From contig NW_027469297.1 in the NCBI RefSeq assembly GCF_051020765.1, positions 172,916 to 236,915 on the forward strand: a stretch of 64,000 nucleotides of DNA, written 5' to 3'. Source of the DNA: Lasioglossum baleicum. Lineage: Eukaryota; Arthropoda; Insecta; Hymenoptera; Halictidae. The notes beneath the pieces were generated by a model that did not search any database, was not told where the DNA came from, and saw only the letters and a list, made by a program, of their open reading frames with translations. This document shows, piece after piece, positions 1-12,324 of the stretch (its first letter is position 1; every line of letters starts with the position of its first letter). The position numbers and the translations under genes are program-made.

Positions 1-97
1 TGCGTTATGCGTTATGCGTTATGCGTTATGCGTTATGCGTTATGCGTTATGCGTTATGCGTTATGCGTTATGCGTTATGCGTTATGCGTAATGCGTT

Positions 98-1250
98 ATG
101 CGTTATGCGTTATGCGTTATGCGTTATGCGTTATGCCTTATGCGTTATGCTGACGCCTTATGCGTTATGCGTTATGCGTTATGCGTTATGCGTTATGCGT
201 TATGCGTTATGCGTTATGCGTTATGCGTTATGCGTTATGCGTTATGCGTTATGCGTTATGCGTTATGCGTTATGCGTTATGCCTTATGCGTTATGCTGAC
301 GCCTTCTGCGTTATGCGTTATGCGTTATGCGTTATGCGTTATGCGTTATGCGTTATGCGTTATGCGTTATGCGTTATGCGTTATGCGTTATGCGTTATGC
401 GTTATGCGTTATGGGTTATGCGTTATGCGTTATGCGTTATGCGTTATGCGTTATGCGTTATGCGTTATGCGTTATGCGTTATGCGTTATGCGTTATGCGT
501 TATGCGTTATGGGTTATGAGTTTTGCTTTACGCGTTAAGCGTTATGCGCTATGGGTTATGCGTTATGCGTTATGCGTTATGCTTATGCCTTATGCGTTAT
601 GCGTTATGCGCAATGCGTTATGCGTTATGCGTTATGCGTTATGCGTTATGCGTTATGCGTTATGCGTTATGCGTTATGCGTTATGCGTTATGCGTTATGC
701 GTTATGCGTTATGCGTTATGCGTTATGCGTTATGCGTTATGCGTTATGCGTTATGCGTTATGCGTTATGCGTTATGCGTTATGCGTTATGCGTTATGCGT
801 TATGCGTTATGCGTTATGCGTTATGCGTTATGCCTTATGCGTTATGCGTTATGCTTATGCCTTATGCGTTATGCGTTATGCGTTATGCGTTATGCGTTAT
901 GCGTTATGCGTCATGCGTTATGCGTTATGCGTTATGCGTTATGCGTTATGCGTTATGCGTTATGCGTTATGCGTTATGCGTTATGCGTTATGCGTTATGC
1001 GTTATGCGTTATGCGTTATGCGTTATGCGTTATGCGTTATGCGTTATGCGTTATGCGTTATGCGTTATGCGTTATGCGTTATGCGTTATGCGTTATGCGT
1101 TATGCGTTATGCGTTATGCGTTATGCGTTATGCGTTATGCGTTATGCGTTATGCGTTATGCCTTATGCGTTATGCGTTATGCTTATGCCTTATGCGTTAT
1201 GCGTTATGCGTTATGCGTTATGCGTTATGCGTTATGCGTCATGCGTTATG
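98..1250 (+). repeat. Segmental duplicate copy 1 (partner at 2572-3420)
   Basis: Block order and spacing from 98 onward match those from 2572 onward at an offset of 2,474 bp through block A (511 against 2985). The offset becomes 2,495 bp at the block C 6-mer (854 against 3349) and at GCGTCAT (about 909 against 3404), so the partner gained exactly three heptamers between. Copy 1 also holds an internal 328-bp duplication (47 x 7 - 1), in which the C 6-mer at 854 and the GCGTCAT at 909 recur at 1182 and 1237. Confidence 0.85.
511..559 (+). repeat. Block A, subtype A1 reference copy (first of 55)
   Basis: Block A is seven in-phase heptamers with eight substitutions from GCGTTAT: unit 1 C2G; unit 2 C2A and A6T; unit 3 G3T and T7C; unit 4 T7A; unit 5 consensus; unit 6 T4C; unit 7 C2G. 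Units 3-4 create ACGCGT. A1 copies start at 511, 2111, 2985, 4234, 4821, 6360, 10417, 10711, 12325, 13330, 13610, 14657, 14937, 15510, 15804, 17446, 17740, 19529, 21464, 22364, 23433, 25805, 30234, 33625, 36126, 43059, 46446, 53842 (unit 1 reverted to consensus), 55943 and 61578. All are on the + strand. The block never appears scrambled, so it has spread as a unit within larger repeats. Confidence 0.9.
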
Positions 1251-1559
1251 CGTTATGCGTTATGCGTTATGCGTTATGCGTTATGCGTTATGCGTTATGC
1301 GTTATGCGTTATGCGTTATGCGTTATGCGTTATGCGTTATGCGTTATGCGTTATGCGTTATGCGTTATGCGTTATGCGTTATGCGTTATGCGTTATGCGT
1401 TATGCGTTATGCGTTATGCGTTATGCGTTATGCGTTATGCGTTATGCGTTATGCGTTATGCGTTATGCGTTATGCGTTATGCGTTATGCGTTATGCGTTA
1501 TGCGTTATGCGTTATGCGTTATGCGTTATGCGTTATGCGTTATGCGTTATGCGTTATGG

Positions 1560-1840
1560 GTTATGCGTCATGCGTTATGCGTTATGCATTATGCGTTATG
1601 CGTAATGCGGTATGGGTTATGCGTTATCCGTTATGCGTTATGCGTTATGCGTTATGCGTTATGCGTTATGCTTTATGCTTTATGCGTTATCCGTTATGCG
1701 TTATGCGTTATGCGTAATGCGTTATGCGTTATGCGTCATGGGTTATGCGTAATGCGTTATGCGTTATCGGCTTTGCGTTAAGCGTTATGGGTTATGCGTT
1801 ATCCGTTATGGATTATGCGTTATGCGTTATGCGTTAAGCG
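1560..1840 (+). repeat. Degenerate patch of the heptamer array
   Basis: Over about 280 bp a large share of units deviate from consensus, including GCATTAT, GCGGTAT, CCGTTAT, GCTTTAT, GCGTCAT, GCGTAAT, CGGCTTT, GCGTTAA and GGATTAT. The 7-bp phase is kept. The four-unit series at 1789-1816 (GGGTTAT, consensus, CCGTTAT, GGATTAT) and the nearby CGGCTTT unit recur only in the degenerate island at 58.4-59.8 kb. I read this as an older segment that escaped homogenisation. Confidence 0.8.
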
Positions 1841-2110
1841 TTATGCGTAATGCGTTATGCGTTATGCGTTATGCGTTATGCGTTATGCGTTATGCGTTAT
1901 GCGTTATGCGTTATGCGTTATGCGTTATGCGTTATGCGTTATGCGTTATGCGTTATGCGTTATGCGTTATGCGTTATGCGTTATGCGTTATGCGTTATGC
2001 GTTATGCGTTATGCGTTATGCGTTATGCGTTATGCGTTATGCGTTATGCGTTATGCGTTATGCGTTATGCGTTATGCGTTATGCGTTATGCGTTATGCGT
2101 TATGCGTTAT

Positions 2111-2335
2111 GGGTTATGAGTTTTGCTTTACGCGTTAAGCGTTATGCGCTATGGGTTATGCGTTATGCGTTATGCGTTATGCGTTATGCGTTATGCGTTA
2201 TGCTGTTATGCGTTATGCGTTATGCGTTATGCGTTATGCGTTATGCGTTATGCGTTATGCGTTATGCGTTATGCGTTATTCGTTATGCGTTATGCGTTAT
2301 GCGTTATGCGTTATGCGTTATGCGTTATGCGTAAT
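2111..2335 (+). repeat. Short duplicate with an 8-bp unit (partner at 4821-5052)
   Basis: Block A at 2111 is followed by the 8-bp unit GCTGTTAT at 2202, TCGTTAT at 2280 and GCGTAAT at 2329. The same series follows block A at 4821: 8-mer at 4912, TCGTTAT at 4997, GCGTAAT at 5046. The offset is 2,710 bp up to the 8-mer and 2,717 bp after it, a gain of one heptamer. The 8-bp form is seen only at these two places and marks common descent. Confidence 0.85.
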
Positions 2336-2571
2336 GCGTTATGCGTTATGCGTTATGCGTTATGCGTTATGCGTTATGCGTTATGCGTTATGCGTTATGC
2401 GTTATGCGTTATGCGTTATGCGTTATGCGTTATGCGTTATGCGTTATGCGTTATGCGTTATGCGTTATGCGTTATGCGTTATGCGTTATGCGTTATGCGT
2501 TATGCGTTATGCGTTATGCGTTATGCGTTATGCGTTATGCGTTATGCGTTATGCGTTATGCGTAATGCGTT

Positions 2572-3420
2572 ATGCGTTATGCGTTATGCGTTATGCGTTA
2601 TGCGTTATGCCTTATGCGTTATGCTGACGCCTTATGCGTTATGCGTTATGCGTTATGCGTTATGCGTTATGCGTTATGCGTTATGCGTTATGCGTTATGC
2701 GTTATGCGTTATGCGTTATGCGTTATGCGTTATGCGTTATGCGTTATGCGTTATGCCTTATGCGTTATGCTGACGCCTTCTGCGTTATGCGTTATGCGTT
2801 ATGCGTTATGCGTTATGCGTTATGCGTTATGCGTTATGCGTTATGCGTTATGCGTTATGCGTTATGCGTTATGCGTTATGCGTTATGGGTTATGCGTTAT
2901 GCGTTATGCGTTATGCGTTATGCGTTATGCGTTATGCGTTATGCGTTATGCGTTATGCGTTATGCGTTATGCGTTATGCGTTATGGGTTATGAGTTTTGC
3001 TTTACGCGTTAAGCGTTATGCGCTATGGGTTATGCGTTATGCGTTATGCGTTATGCTTATGCCTTATGCGTTATGCGTTATGCGCAATGCGTTATGCGTT
3101 ATGCGTTATGCGTTATGCGTTATGCGTTATGCGTTATGCGTTATGCGTTATGCGTTATGCGTTATGCGTTATGCGTTATGCGTTATGCGTTATGCGTTAT
3201 GCGTTATGCGTTATGCGTTATGCGTTATGCGTTATGCGTTATGCGTTATGCGTTATGCGTTATGCGTTATGCGTTATGCGTTATGCGTTATGCGTTATGC
3301 GTTATGCGTTATGCGTTATGCGTTATGCCTTATGCGTTATGCGTTATGCTTATGCCTTATGCGTTATGCGTTATGCGTTATGCGTTATGCGTTATGCGTT
3401 ATGCGTCATGCGTTATGCGT
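2572..3420 (+). repeat. Segmental duplicate copy 2 (partner at 98-1250)
   Basis: This is the second copy of the stretch beginning at 98. It has the same ordered markers: two block B units (the second followed by TTCTGCG), a lone GGGTTAT, block A at 2985, a GCTTAT 6-mer, GCGCAAT, a long pure run, block C and GCGTCAT. Apart from three extra heptamers in the pure run I see no difference over about 0.85 kb, so the duplication looks recent. Beyond GCGTCAT the copies diverge: copy 1 continues with a second C-GCGTCAT module, while copy 2 runs on to the next C and B. Confidence 0.85.
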
Positions 3421-3697
3421 TATGCGTTATGCGTTATGCGTTATGCGTTATGCGTTATGCGTTATGCGTTATGCGTTATGCGTTATGCGTTATGCGTTAT
3501 GCGTTATGCGTTATGCGTTATGCGTTATGCGTTATGCGTTATGCGTTATGCGTTATGCGTTATGCGTTATGCGTTATGCGTTATGCGTTATGCGTTATGC
3601 GTTATGCGTTATGCGTTATGCGTTATGCGTTATGCGTTATGCGTTATGCCTTATGCGTTATGCGTTATGCTTATGCCTTATGCGTTATGCGTTATGC

Positions 3698-4871
3698 GTA
3701 ATGCGTTATGCGTTATGCGTTATGCGTTATGCGTTATGCGTTATGCGTTATGCCTTATGCGTTATGCGTTATGCTGACGCCTTATGCGTTATGCGTTATG
3801 CGTTATGCCTTATGCGTTATGCGTTATGCGTTATGCGTTATGCGTTATGCGTTATGCGTTATGCGTTATGCGTTATGCGTTATGCGTTATGCGTTATGCG
3901 TTATGCGTTATGCGTTATGCGTTATGCGTTATACGTTATGCGTTATGCGTTATGCGTTATGCGTTATGCGTTATGCGTTATGCGTTACGCGTTATGCGTT
4001 ATGCGTTATGCGTTATGCGTTATGCGTTATGCGTTATGCGTTATGCGTTATGCGTTATGCGTTATGCGTTATGCGTTATGCGTTATGCGTTATGCGTTAT
4101 GCGTTATGCGTTATGCGATATGCGTTATGCGTTATGCGTTATGCGTTATGCGTTATGCGTTATGCGTTATGCGTTATGCGTTATGCGTTATGCGTTATGC
4201 GTTATGCGTTATGCGTTATGCGTTATGCGTTATGGGTTATGAGTTTTGCTTTACGCGTTAAGCGTTATGCGCTATGGGTTATGCGTTATGCGTTATGCGT
4301 TATGCGTTATGCGTTATGCGTTATGCGTTATGCGTTATGCCTTATGCGTTATGCGTTATGCTGACGCCTTATGCGTTATGCGTTATGCGTTATGCCTTAT
4401 GCGTTATGCGTTATGCGTTATGCGTTATGCGTTATGCGTTATGCGTTATGCGTTATGCGTTATGCGTTATGCGTTATGCGTTATGCGTTATGCGTTATGC
4501 GTTATGCGTTATGCGTTATACGTTATGCGTTATGCGTTATGCGTTATGCGTTATGCGTTATGCGTTATGCGTTACGCGTTATGCGTTATGCGTTATGCGT
4601 TATGCGTTATGCGTTATGCGTTATGCGTTATGCGTTATGCGTTATGCGTTATGCGTTATGCGTTATGCGTTATGCGTTATGCGTTATGCGTTATGCGTTA
4701 TGCGATATGCGTTATGCGTTATGCGTTATGCGTTATGCGTTATGCGTTATGCGTTATGCGTTATGCGTTATGCGTTATGCGTTATGCGTTATGCGTTATG
4801 CGTTATGCGTTATGCGTTATGGGTTATGAGTTTTGCTTTACGCGTTAAGCGTTATGCGCTATGGGTTATGC
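3698..4871 (+). repeat. 587-bp tandem duplication (two copies)
   Basis: Two head-to-tail copies, about 3698-4284 and 4285-4871, share every marker at an offset of exactly 587 bp. These are the block B 6-mer (3775 and 4362), an ACGTTAT unit, a GCGTTAC unit that creates ACGCGT, a GCGATAT unit and block A (4234 and 4821). The length is 84 x 7 - 1, matching one 6-bp unit per copy. I see no substitution between them, so this is one of the youngest events in the window. Confidence 0.9.
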
Positions 4872-5052
4872 GTTATGCGTTATGCGTTATGCGTTATGCG
4901 TTATGCGTTATGCTGTTATGCGTTATGCGTTATGCGTTATGCGTTATGCGTTATGCGTTATGCGTTATGCGTTATGCGTTATGCGTTATGCGTTATTCGT
5001 TATGCGTTATGCGTTATGCGTTATGCGTTATGCGTTATGCGTTATGCGTAAT

Positions 5053-5633
5053 GCGTTATGCGTTATGCGTTATGCGTTATGCGTTATGCGTTATGCGTTA
5101 TGCGTTATGCGTTATGCGTTATGCGTTATGCGTTATGCGTTATGCGTTATGCGTTATGCGTTATGCGTTATGCGTTATGCGTTATGCGTTATGCGTTATG
5201 CGTTATGCGTTATGCGTTATGCGTTATGCGTTATGCGTTATGCGTTATGCGTTATGCGTTATGCGTTATGCGTTATGCGTTATGCGTTATGCGTTATGCG
5301 TTATGCGTTATGCGTTATGCGTTATGCGTTATGCGTTATGCGTTATGCGTTATGCGTTATGCGTTATGCGTTATGCGTTATGCGTTATGCGTTATGCGTT
5401 ATGCGTTATGCGTTATGCGTTATGCGTTATGCGTTATGCGTTATGCGTTATGCGTTATGCGTTATGCGTTATGCGTTATGCGTTATGCGTTATGCGTTAT
5501 GCGTTATGCGTTATGCGTTATGCGTTATGCGTTATGCGTTATGCGTTATGCGTTATGCGTTATGCGTTATGCGTTATGCGTTATGCGTTATGCGTTATGC
5601 GTTATGCGTTATGCGTTATGCGTTATGCGTTAT
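5053..5633 (+). repeat. Uninterrupted run of 83 consensus heptamers
   Basis: Between a GCGTAAT unit and block A at 5634 I see only consensus units, 581 bp or exactly 83 x 7. A second run of the same length lies at 20848-21428. Similar runs immediately before a block A are a recurring feature of the array. Confidence 0.85.
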
Positions 5634-7533
5634 GGGTTATGAGTTTTGCTTTACGCGTTATGCGTTATGCGCTATGGGTTATGCGTTATGCGTTATGCGT
5701 TATGCGTTATGCGTTATGCGTTATGCGTTATGCGTTATGCGTTATGCGTTATGCGTTATGCGTTATGCGTTATGCGTTATGCGTTATGCGTTATGCGTTA
5801 TGCGTTATGCGTTATGCGTTATGCGTTATGCGTTATGCGTTATGCGTTATGCGTTATGCGTTATGCGTTATGCGTTATGCGTTATGCGTTATGCGTTATG
5901 CGTTATGCGTTATGCGTTATGCGTTATGCGTTATGCGTAATGCGTTATGCGTTATGCGTTATGCGTTATGCGTTATGCGTTATGCGTTATGCCTTATGCG
6001 TTATGCTGACGCCTTATGCGTTATGCGTTATGCGTTATGCGTTATGCGTTATGCGTTATGCGTTATGCGTTATGCGTTATGCGTTATGCGTTATGCGTTA
6101 TGCGTTATGCGTTATGCGTTATGCCTTATGCGTTATGCTGACGCCTTCTGCGTTATGCGTTATGCGTTATGCGTTATGAATTATGCGTTATGCGTTATGC
6201 GTTATGCGTTATGCGTTATGCGTTATGCGTTATGCGTTATGGGTTATGCGTTATGCGTTATGCGTTATGCGTTATGCGTTATGCGTTATGCGTTATGCGT
6301 TATGCGTTATGCGTTATGCGTTATGCGTTATGCGTTATGCGTTATGCGTTATGCGTTATGGGTTATGAGTTTTGCTTTACGCGTTAAGCGTTATGCGCTA
6401 TGGGTTATGCGTTATGCGTTATGCGTTATGCTTATGCCTTATGCGTTATGCGTTATGCGCAATGCGTTATGCGTTATGCGTTATGCGTTATGCGTTATGC
6501 GTTATGCGTTATGCGTTATGCGTTATGCGTTATGCGTTATGCGTTATGCGTTATGCGTTATGCGTTATGCGTTATGCGTTATGCGTTATGCGTTATGCGT
6601 TATGCGTTATGCGTTATGCGTTATGCGTTATGCGTTATGCGTTATGCGTTATGCGTTATGCGTTATGCGTTATGCGTTATGCCTTATGCGTTATGCGTTA
6701 TGCTTATGCCTTATGCGTTATGCGTTATGCGTTATGCGTTATGCGTTATGCGTCATGCGTTATGCGTTATGCGTTATGCGTTATGCGTTATGCGTTATGC
6801 GTTATGCGTTATGCGTTATGCGTTATGCGTTATGCGTTATGCGTTATGCGTTATGCGTTATGCGTTATGCGTTATGCGTTATGCGTTATGCGTTATGCGT
6901 TATGCGTTATGCGTTATGCGTTATGCGTTATGCCTTATGCGTTATGCGTTATGCGTTATGCGTTATGCGTTATGCGTTATGCGTTATGCGTTATGCGTTA
7001 TGCGTTATGCGTTATGCGTTATGCGTTATGCGTTATGCGTTATGCGTTATGCGTTATGCGTTATGCGTTATGCGTTATGCGTTATGCGTTATGCGTTATG
7101 CGTTATGCGTTATGCGTTATGCGTTATGCGTTATGCGTTATGCGTTATGCGTTATGCGTTATGCGTTATGCGTTATGCGTTATGCGTTATGCGTTATGCG
7201 TTATGCGTTATGCGTTATGCGTTATGCGTTATGCGTTATGCGTTATGCGTTATGCGTTATGCGTTATGCGTTATGCGTTATGCGTTATGCGTTATGCGTT
7301 ATGCGTTATGCGTTATGCGTAATGCGTTATGCGTTATGCGTTATGCGTTATGCGTTATGCGTTATGCGTTATGCGTTATGCGTTATGCGTTATGCGTTAT
7401 GCGTTATGCGTTATGCGTTATGCGTTATGCGTTATGCGTTATGCGTTATGCGTTATGCGTTATGCGTTATGCGTTATGCGTTATGCGTTATGCGTTATGC
7501 GTTATGCGTTATGCGTTATGCGTTATGCGTTAT

Positions 7534-10416
7534 GGGTTATGAGTTTTGCTTTACGCGTTAAGCGCTATGCGCTATGGGTTATGCGTTATGCGTTATGCGT
7601 TAAGCGTTATGCGTTATGCGTTATGCGTTATGCGTTATGCGTTATGCGTTATGCCTTATGCGTTATGCGTTATGCTTATGCCTTATGCGTTATGCGTTAT
7701 GCGTTATGCGTTATGCGTTATGCGTTATGCGTTATGCGTTATGCGTTATGCGTTATGGGTTATGAGTTTTGCTTTACGCGTTAAGCGCTATGCGCTATGG
7801 GTTATGCGTTATGCGTTATGCGTTATGCGTTATGCGTTATGCGTTATGCGTTATGCGTTATGCGTTATGCGTTATGCGTTATGCGTTATGCGTTATGCGT
7901 TATGCGTTATGCCTTATGCGTTATGCGTTATGCGTTATGCGTTATGCGTTATGCGTTATGCGTTATGCGTTATGCGTTATGCGTTATGCGTTATGCGTTA
8001 TGCGTTATGCGTTATGCGTTATGCGTTATGCGTTATGCGTTATGCGTTATGCGTTATGCGTTATGCGTTATGCGTTATGCGTTATGCGTTATGCGTTATG
8101 CGTTATGCGTTATGCGTTATGCGTTATGCGTTATGCGTTATGCGTTATGCGTTATGCGTTATGCGTTATGCGTTATGCGTTATGCGTTATGCGTTATGCG
8201 TTATGCGTTATGCGTTATGCGTTATGCGTTATGCGTTATGCGTTATGCGTTATGCGTTATGCGTTATGCGTTATGCGTTATGCGTTATGCGTTATGCGTA
8301 ATGCGTTATGCGTTATGCGTTATGCGTTATGCGTTATGCGTTATGCGTTATGCGTTATGCGTTATGCGTTATGCGTTATGCGTTATGCGTTATGCGTTAT
8401 GCGTTATGCGTTATGCGTTATGCGTTATGCGTTATGCGTTATGCGTTATGCGTTATGCGTTATGCGTTATGCGTTATGCGTTATGCGTTATGCGTTATGC
8501 GTTATGCGTTATGCGTTATGCGTTATGCGTTATGCGTTATGCGTTATGCGTTATGCGTTATGCGTTATGCGTTATGCGTTATGGGTTATGAGTTTTGCTT
8601 TACGCGTTAAGCGCTATGCGCTATGGGTTATGCGTTATGCGTTATGCGTTAAGCGTTATGCGTTATGCGTTATGCGTTATGCGTTATGCGTTATGCGTTA
8701 TGCCTTATGCGTTATGCGTTATGCTTATGCCTTATGCGTTATGCGTTATGCGTTATGCGTTATGCGTTATGCGTTATGCGTTATGCGTTATGCGTTATGC
8801 GTTATGCGTTATGGGTTATGAGTTTTGCTTTACGCGTTAAGCGCTATGCGCTATGGGTTATGCGTTATGCGTTATGCGTTAAGCGTTATGCGTTATGCGT
8901 TATGCGTTATGCGTTATGCCTTATGCGTTATGCGTTATGCTTATGCCTTATGCGTTATGCGTTATGCGTAATGCGTTATGCGTTATGCGTTATACGTTAT
9001 GCGTTATGCGTTATGCGTTATGCCTTATGCGTTATGCTGACGCCTTATGCGTTATGCGTTATGCGTTATGCGTTATGCGTTATGCGTTATGCGTTATGCG
9101 TTATGCGTTATGCGTTATGCGTTATGCGTTATGCGTTATGCGTTATGCGTTATGCGTTATGCGTTATGCGTTATGCGTTATGCGTTATGCGTTATGCGTT
9201 ATGCGTTATGCGTTATGCGTTATGCGTTATGCGTTATGCGTTATGCGTTATGCGTTATGCGTTATGCGTTATGCGTTATGCGTTATGCGTTATGCGTTAT
9301 GCGTTATGCGTTATGCGTTATGCCTTATGCGTTATGCGTTATGCGTTATGCGTTATGCGTTATGCGTTATGCGTTATGCGTTATGCGTTATGCGTTATGC
9401 GTTATGCGTTATGCGTTATGCGTTATGGGTTATGAGTTTTGCTTTACGCGTTAAGCGCTATGCGCTATGGGTTATGCGTTATGCGTTATGCGTTAAGCGT
9501 TATGCGTTATGCGTTATGCGTTATGCGTTATGCGTTATGCCTTATGCGTTATGCGTTATGCTTATGCCTTATGCGTTATGCGTTATGCGTTATGCGTTAT
9601 GCGTTATGCCTTATGCGTTATGCTGACGCCTTATGCGTTATGCGTTATGCGTTATGCGTTATGCGTTATGCGTTATGCGTTATGCGTTATGCGTTATGCG
9701 TTATGCGTTATGCGTTATGCGTTATGCGTTATGCGTTATGCGTTATGCGTTATGCGTTATGCGTTATGCGTTATGCGTTATGCGTTATGCGTTATGCGTT
9801 ATGCGTTATGCGTTATGCGTTATGCGTTATGCGTTATGCGTTATGCGTTATGCGTTATGCGTTATGCGTTATGCGTTATGCGTTATGCGTTATGCGTTAT
9901 GCGTTATGCGTTATGCGTTATGCGTTATGCGTTATGCGTTATGCGTTATGCGTTATGCGTTATGCGTTATGCGTTATGCGTTATGCGTTATGCGTTATGC
10001 GTTATGCGTTATGCGTTATGCGTTATGCGTTATGCGTTATGCGTTATGGGTAATGCTTTATACGTTATGCGTTATGCGTTATGCGTTATGCGTTATGCGT
10101 TTTGCGTTATGCGTTATGCGTTATGCGTTATGCGTTATGCCTTATGCGTTATGCGTTATGCTTATGCCTTATGCGTTATGCGTTATGCGTAATGCGTTAT
10201 GCGTTATGCGTTATGCGTTATGCGTTATGCTGACGCCTTATGCGTTATGCGTTATGCGTTATGCCTTATGCGTTATGCGTTATGCGTTATGCGTTATGCG
10301 TTATGCGTTATGCGTTATGCGTTATGCGTTATGCGTTATGCGTTATGCGTTATGCGTTATGCGTTATGCGTTATGCGTTATGCGTTATGCGTTATGCGTT
10401 ATGCGTTATGCGTTAT
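7534..10416 (+). repeat. Domain 2: subtype A2 array
   Basis: Five block A copies (7534, 7757, 8583, 8813, 9427) are subtype A2, in which unit 5 also has T4C, giving two GCGCTAT units in a row. Each is followed two units later by a GCGTTAA unit, except 7757. Spacings are 223, 826, 230 and 614 bp, all equal to 7n minus the number of 6-bp B or C units between. The alternation 223-826-230 suggests a roughly 1,050-bp unit made of a close A2 pair plus a long run, itself duplicated. A first block D appears at 10048, followed by GCGTTTT 49 bp on. Confidence 0.85.
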
Positions 10417-10472
10417 GGGTTATGAGTTTTGCTTTACGCGTTAAGCGTTATGCGCTATGGGTTATGCGTTAT

Positions 10473-10514
10473 GCGTTAGGCGTTATGCGTTATGCGTGAT
10501 GCGTTATGCGTAAT
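10473..10514 (+). repeat. Block F, reference copy (first of 5)
   Basis: Six heptamers: GCGTTAG, two consensus units, GCGTGAT, one consensus unit, GCGTAAT. It starts exactly 56 bp after the start of an A1 block in five cases: 10473, 13386, 14713, 15566 and 17502. It is absent from the 12325 copy and from the rest of the window, so it is private to the 10.4-19.5 kb domain. Confidence 0.88.
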
Positions 10515-10863
10515 GCGTTATGCGTTATGCGTTATGCGTTATGCGTTATGCGTTATGCGTTATGCGTTATGCGTTATGCGTTATGCGTTATGCGTTATGC
10601 GTTATGCGTTATGCGTTATGCGTTATGCGTTATGCGTTATGCGTTATGCGTTATGCGTAATGCGTTATGCGTTATGCGTTATGCGTTATGCGTTATGCGT
10701 TATGCGTTATGGGTTATGAGTTTTGCTTTACGCGTTAAGCGTTATGCGCTATGGGTTATGCGTTATGCGTTATGCGTTATGCTTATGCCTTATGCGTTAT
10801 GCGTTATGCGTTATGCGTTATGCGTTATGCGTTATGCGTTATGCGTTATGCGTTATGCGTTAT

Positions 10864-10912
10864 GGGTTATGAGTTTTGCTTTACGCGTTAAGCGTTATGC
10901 GCTATGCGTTAT
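10864..10912 (+). repeat. Block A, subtype A3 reference copy (5 copies)
   Basis: Subtype A3 is block A with unit 7 at consensus instead of GGGTTAT. Copies start at 10864, 12471, 15083, 15950 and 17893, always 146-153 bp after an A1 copy with one GCTTAT 6-mer between. A GCGTTTT unit follows at about 170-185 bp. It is confined to this domain. Confidence 0.88.
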
Positions 10913-12324
10913 GCGTTATGCGTTATGCGTTATGCGTTATGCGTTATGCGTTATGCGTTATGCGTTATGCGTTATGCGTTATGCGTTATGCGTTATGCGT
11001 TATGCGTTATGCGTTATGCGTTATGCGTTATGCGTTATGCGTTATGCGTTTTGCGTTATGCGTTATGCGTTATGCGTTATGCGTTATGCGTTATGCGTTA
11101 TGCGTTATGCGTTATGCGTTATGCGTTATGCGTTATGCGTTATGCGTTATGCGTTATGCGTTATGCGTTATGCGTTATGCGTTATGCGTTTTGCGTTATG
11201 CGTTATGCGTTATGCGTTATGCGTTATGCGTTATGCGTTATGCGTTATGCGTTATGCGTTATGCGTTATGCGTTATGCGTTATGCGTTATGCGTTATGCG
11301 TTATGCGTTATGCGTTATGCGTTATGCGTTATGCGTTATGCGTTATGCGTTATGCGTTATGCGTTATGCGTTATGCGTTATGCGTTATGCGTTATGCGTT
11401 ATGCGTTATGCGTTATGCGTTATGCGTTATGCGTTATGCGTTACGCGTTATGCGTTATGCGTTATGCGTTATGCGTTGTGCGTTATGCGTTATGCGTTAT
11501 GCGTTATGCGTTATGCGTTATGCGTTATGCGTTATGCGTTATGCGTTATGCGTTATGCGTTATGCGTTATGCGTTATGCGTTATGCGTTATGGGTAATGC
11601 TTTATACGTTATGCGTTATGCGTTATGCGTTATGCGTTATGCGTTATGCGTTATGCGTTATGCGTTATGCGTTATGCGTTATGCGTTATGCGTTATGCGT
11701 TATGCGTTATGCGTTATGCGTTATGCGTTATGCGTTATGCGTTATGCGTTATGCGTTATGCGTTATGCGTTATGCGTTATGCGTTATGCGTTATGCGTTA
11801 TGCGTTATGCGTTATGCGTTATGCCTTATGCGTTATGCGTTATGCTTATGCCTTATGCGTTATGCGTTATGCGTAATGCGTTATGCGTTATGCGTTATGC
11901 GTTATGCGTTATGCGTTATGCGTTATGCCTTATGCGTTATGCGTTATGCGTTATGCGTTATGCCTTATGCGTTATGCGTTATGTTGACGCCTTATGCGTT
12001 ATGCGTTATGCGTTATGCCTTATGCGTTATGCGTTATGCGTTATGCGTTATGCGTTATGCGTTATGCGTTATGCGTTATGCGTTATGCGTTATGCGTTAT
12101 GCGTTATGCGTTATGCGTTATGCGTTATGCGTTATGCGTTATGCGTTATGCGTTATGCGTTATGCGTTATGCGTTATGCGTTATGCGTTATGCGTTATGC
12201 GTTATGCGTTATGCGTTATGCGTTATGCGTTATGCGTTATGCGTTATGCGTTATGCGTTATGCGTTACGCGTTATGCGTTATGCGTTATGCGTTATGCGT
12301 TATGCGTTATGCGTTATGCGTTAT

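Larger units (their letters stand above)
1..7533 (+). repeat. Higher-order repeat domain 1 (blocks A, B, C)
   Basis: This domain carries block A at 511, 2111, 2985, 4234, 4821, 5634 and 6360, separated by 587 to 1,600 bp. After A at 511, 2985 and 6360 the same series follows: a GCTTAT 6-mer about 70 bp on, a GCGCAAT unit about 30 bp later, a long pure run, a full block C, then GCGTCAT. Block B pairs whose second member continues with TTCTGCG occur at about 151/297, 2625/2771 and 6007/6139. The copy at 5634 is subtype A4, otherwise found only right of 38.8 kb. A degenerate patch interrupts the domain at 1.56-1.84 kb. Confidence 0.85.
10417..12324 (+). repeat. Higher-order repeat copy 1 of the 1.9-kb family, full length (1,908 bp)
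   Basis: Ordered content: A1 (10417), F (10473-10514), GCGTAAT, A1 (10711), a GCTTAT 6-mer, A3 (10864), two GCGTTTT units about 140 bp apart, GCGTTAC, GCGTTGT, D (11592), full block C, GCGTAAT, a lone GCCTTAT, block B' (GTTGAC, about 11984), then a pure run with one GCGTTAC before the next A1. The length is 273 x 7 - 3, matching three 6-bp units. Copies 5 and 6 repeat this order, which makes the higher-order repeat assignment firm. Confidence 0.9.

Noticed and set aside
511..559. Block A as a remnant of an inserted mobile element
   Set aside because: All seven units stay in 7-bp phase and each differs from consensus by at most two substitutions. There are no terminal repeats or target-site duplication, so it is diverged array, not an insertion.
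4274..7561. 1,095-codon open frame, and many similar + strand frames across the window
   Set aside because: It is the frame-independent translation of a 7-bp unit without stops. It has no codon bias, no composition change, no ribosome binding or promoter context, and the frame continues through frame-shifting 6-bp units. None is listed as a gene.
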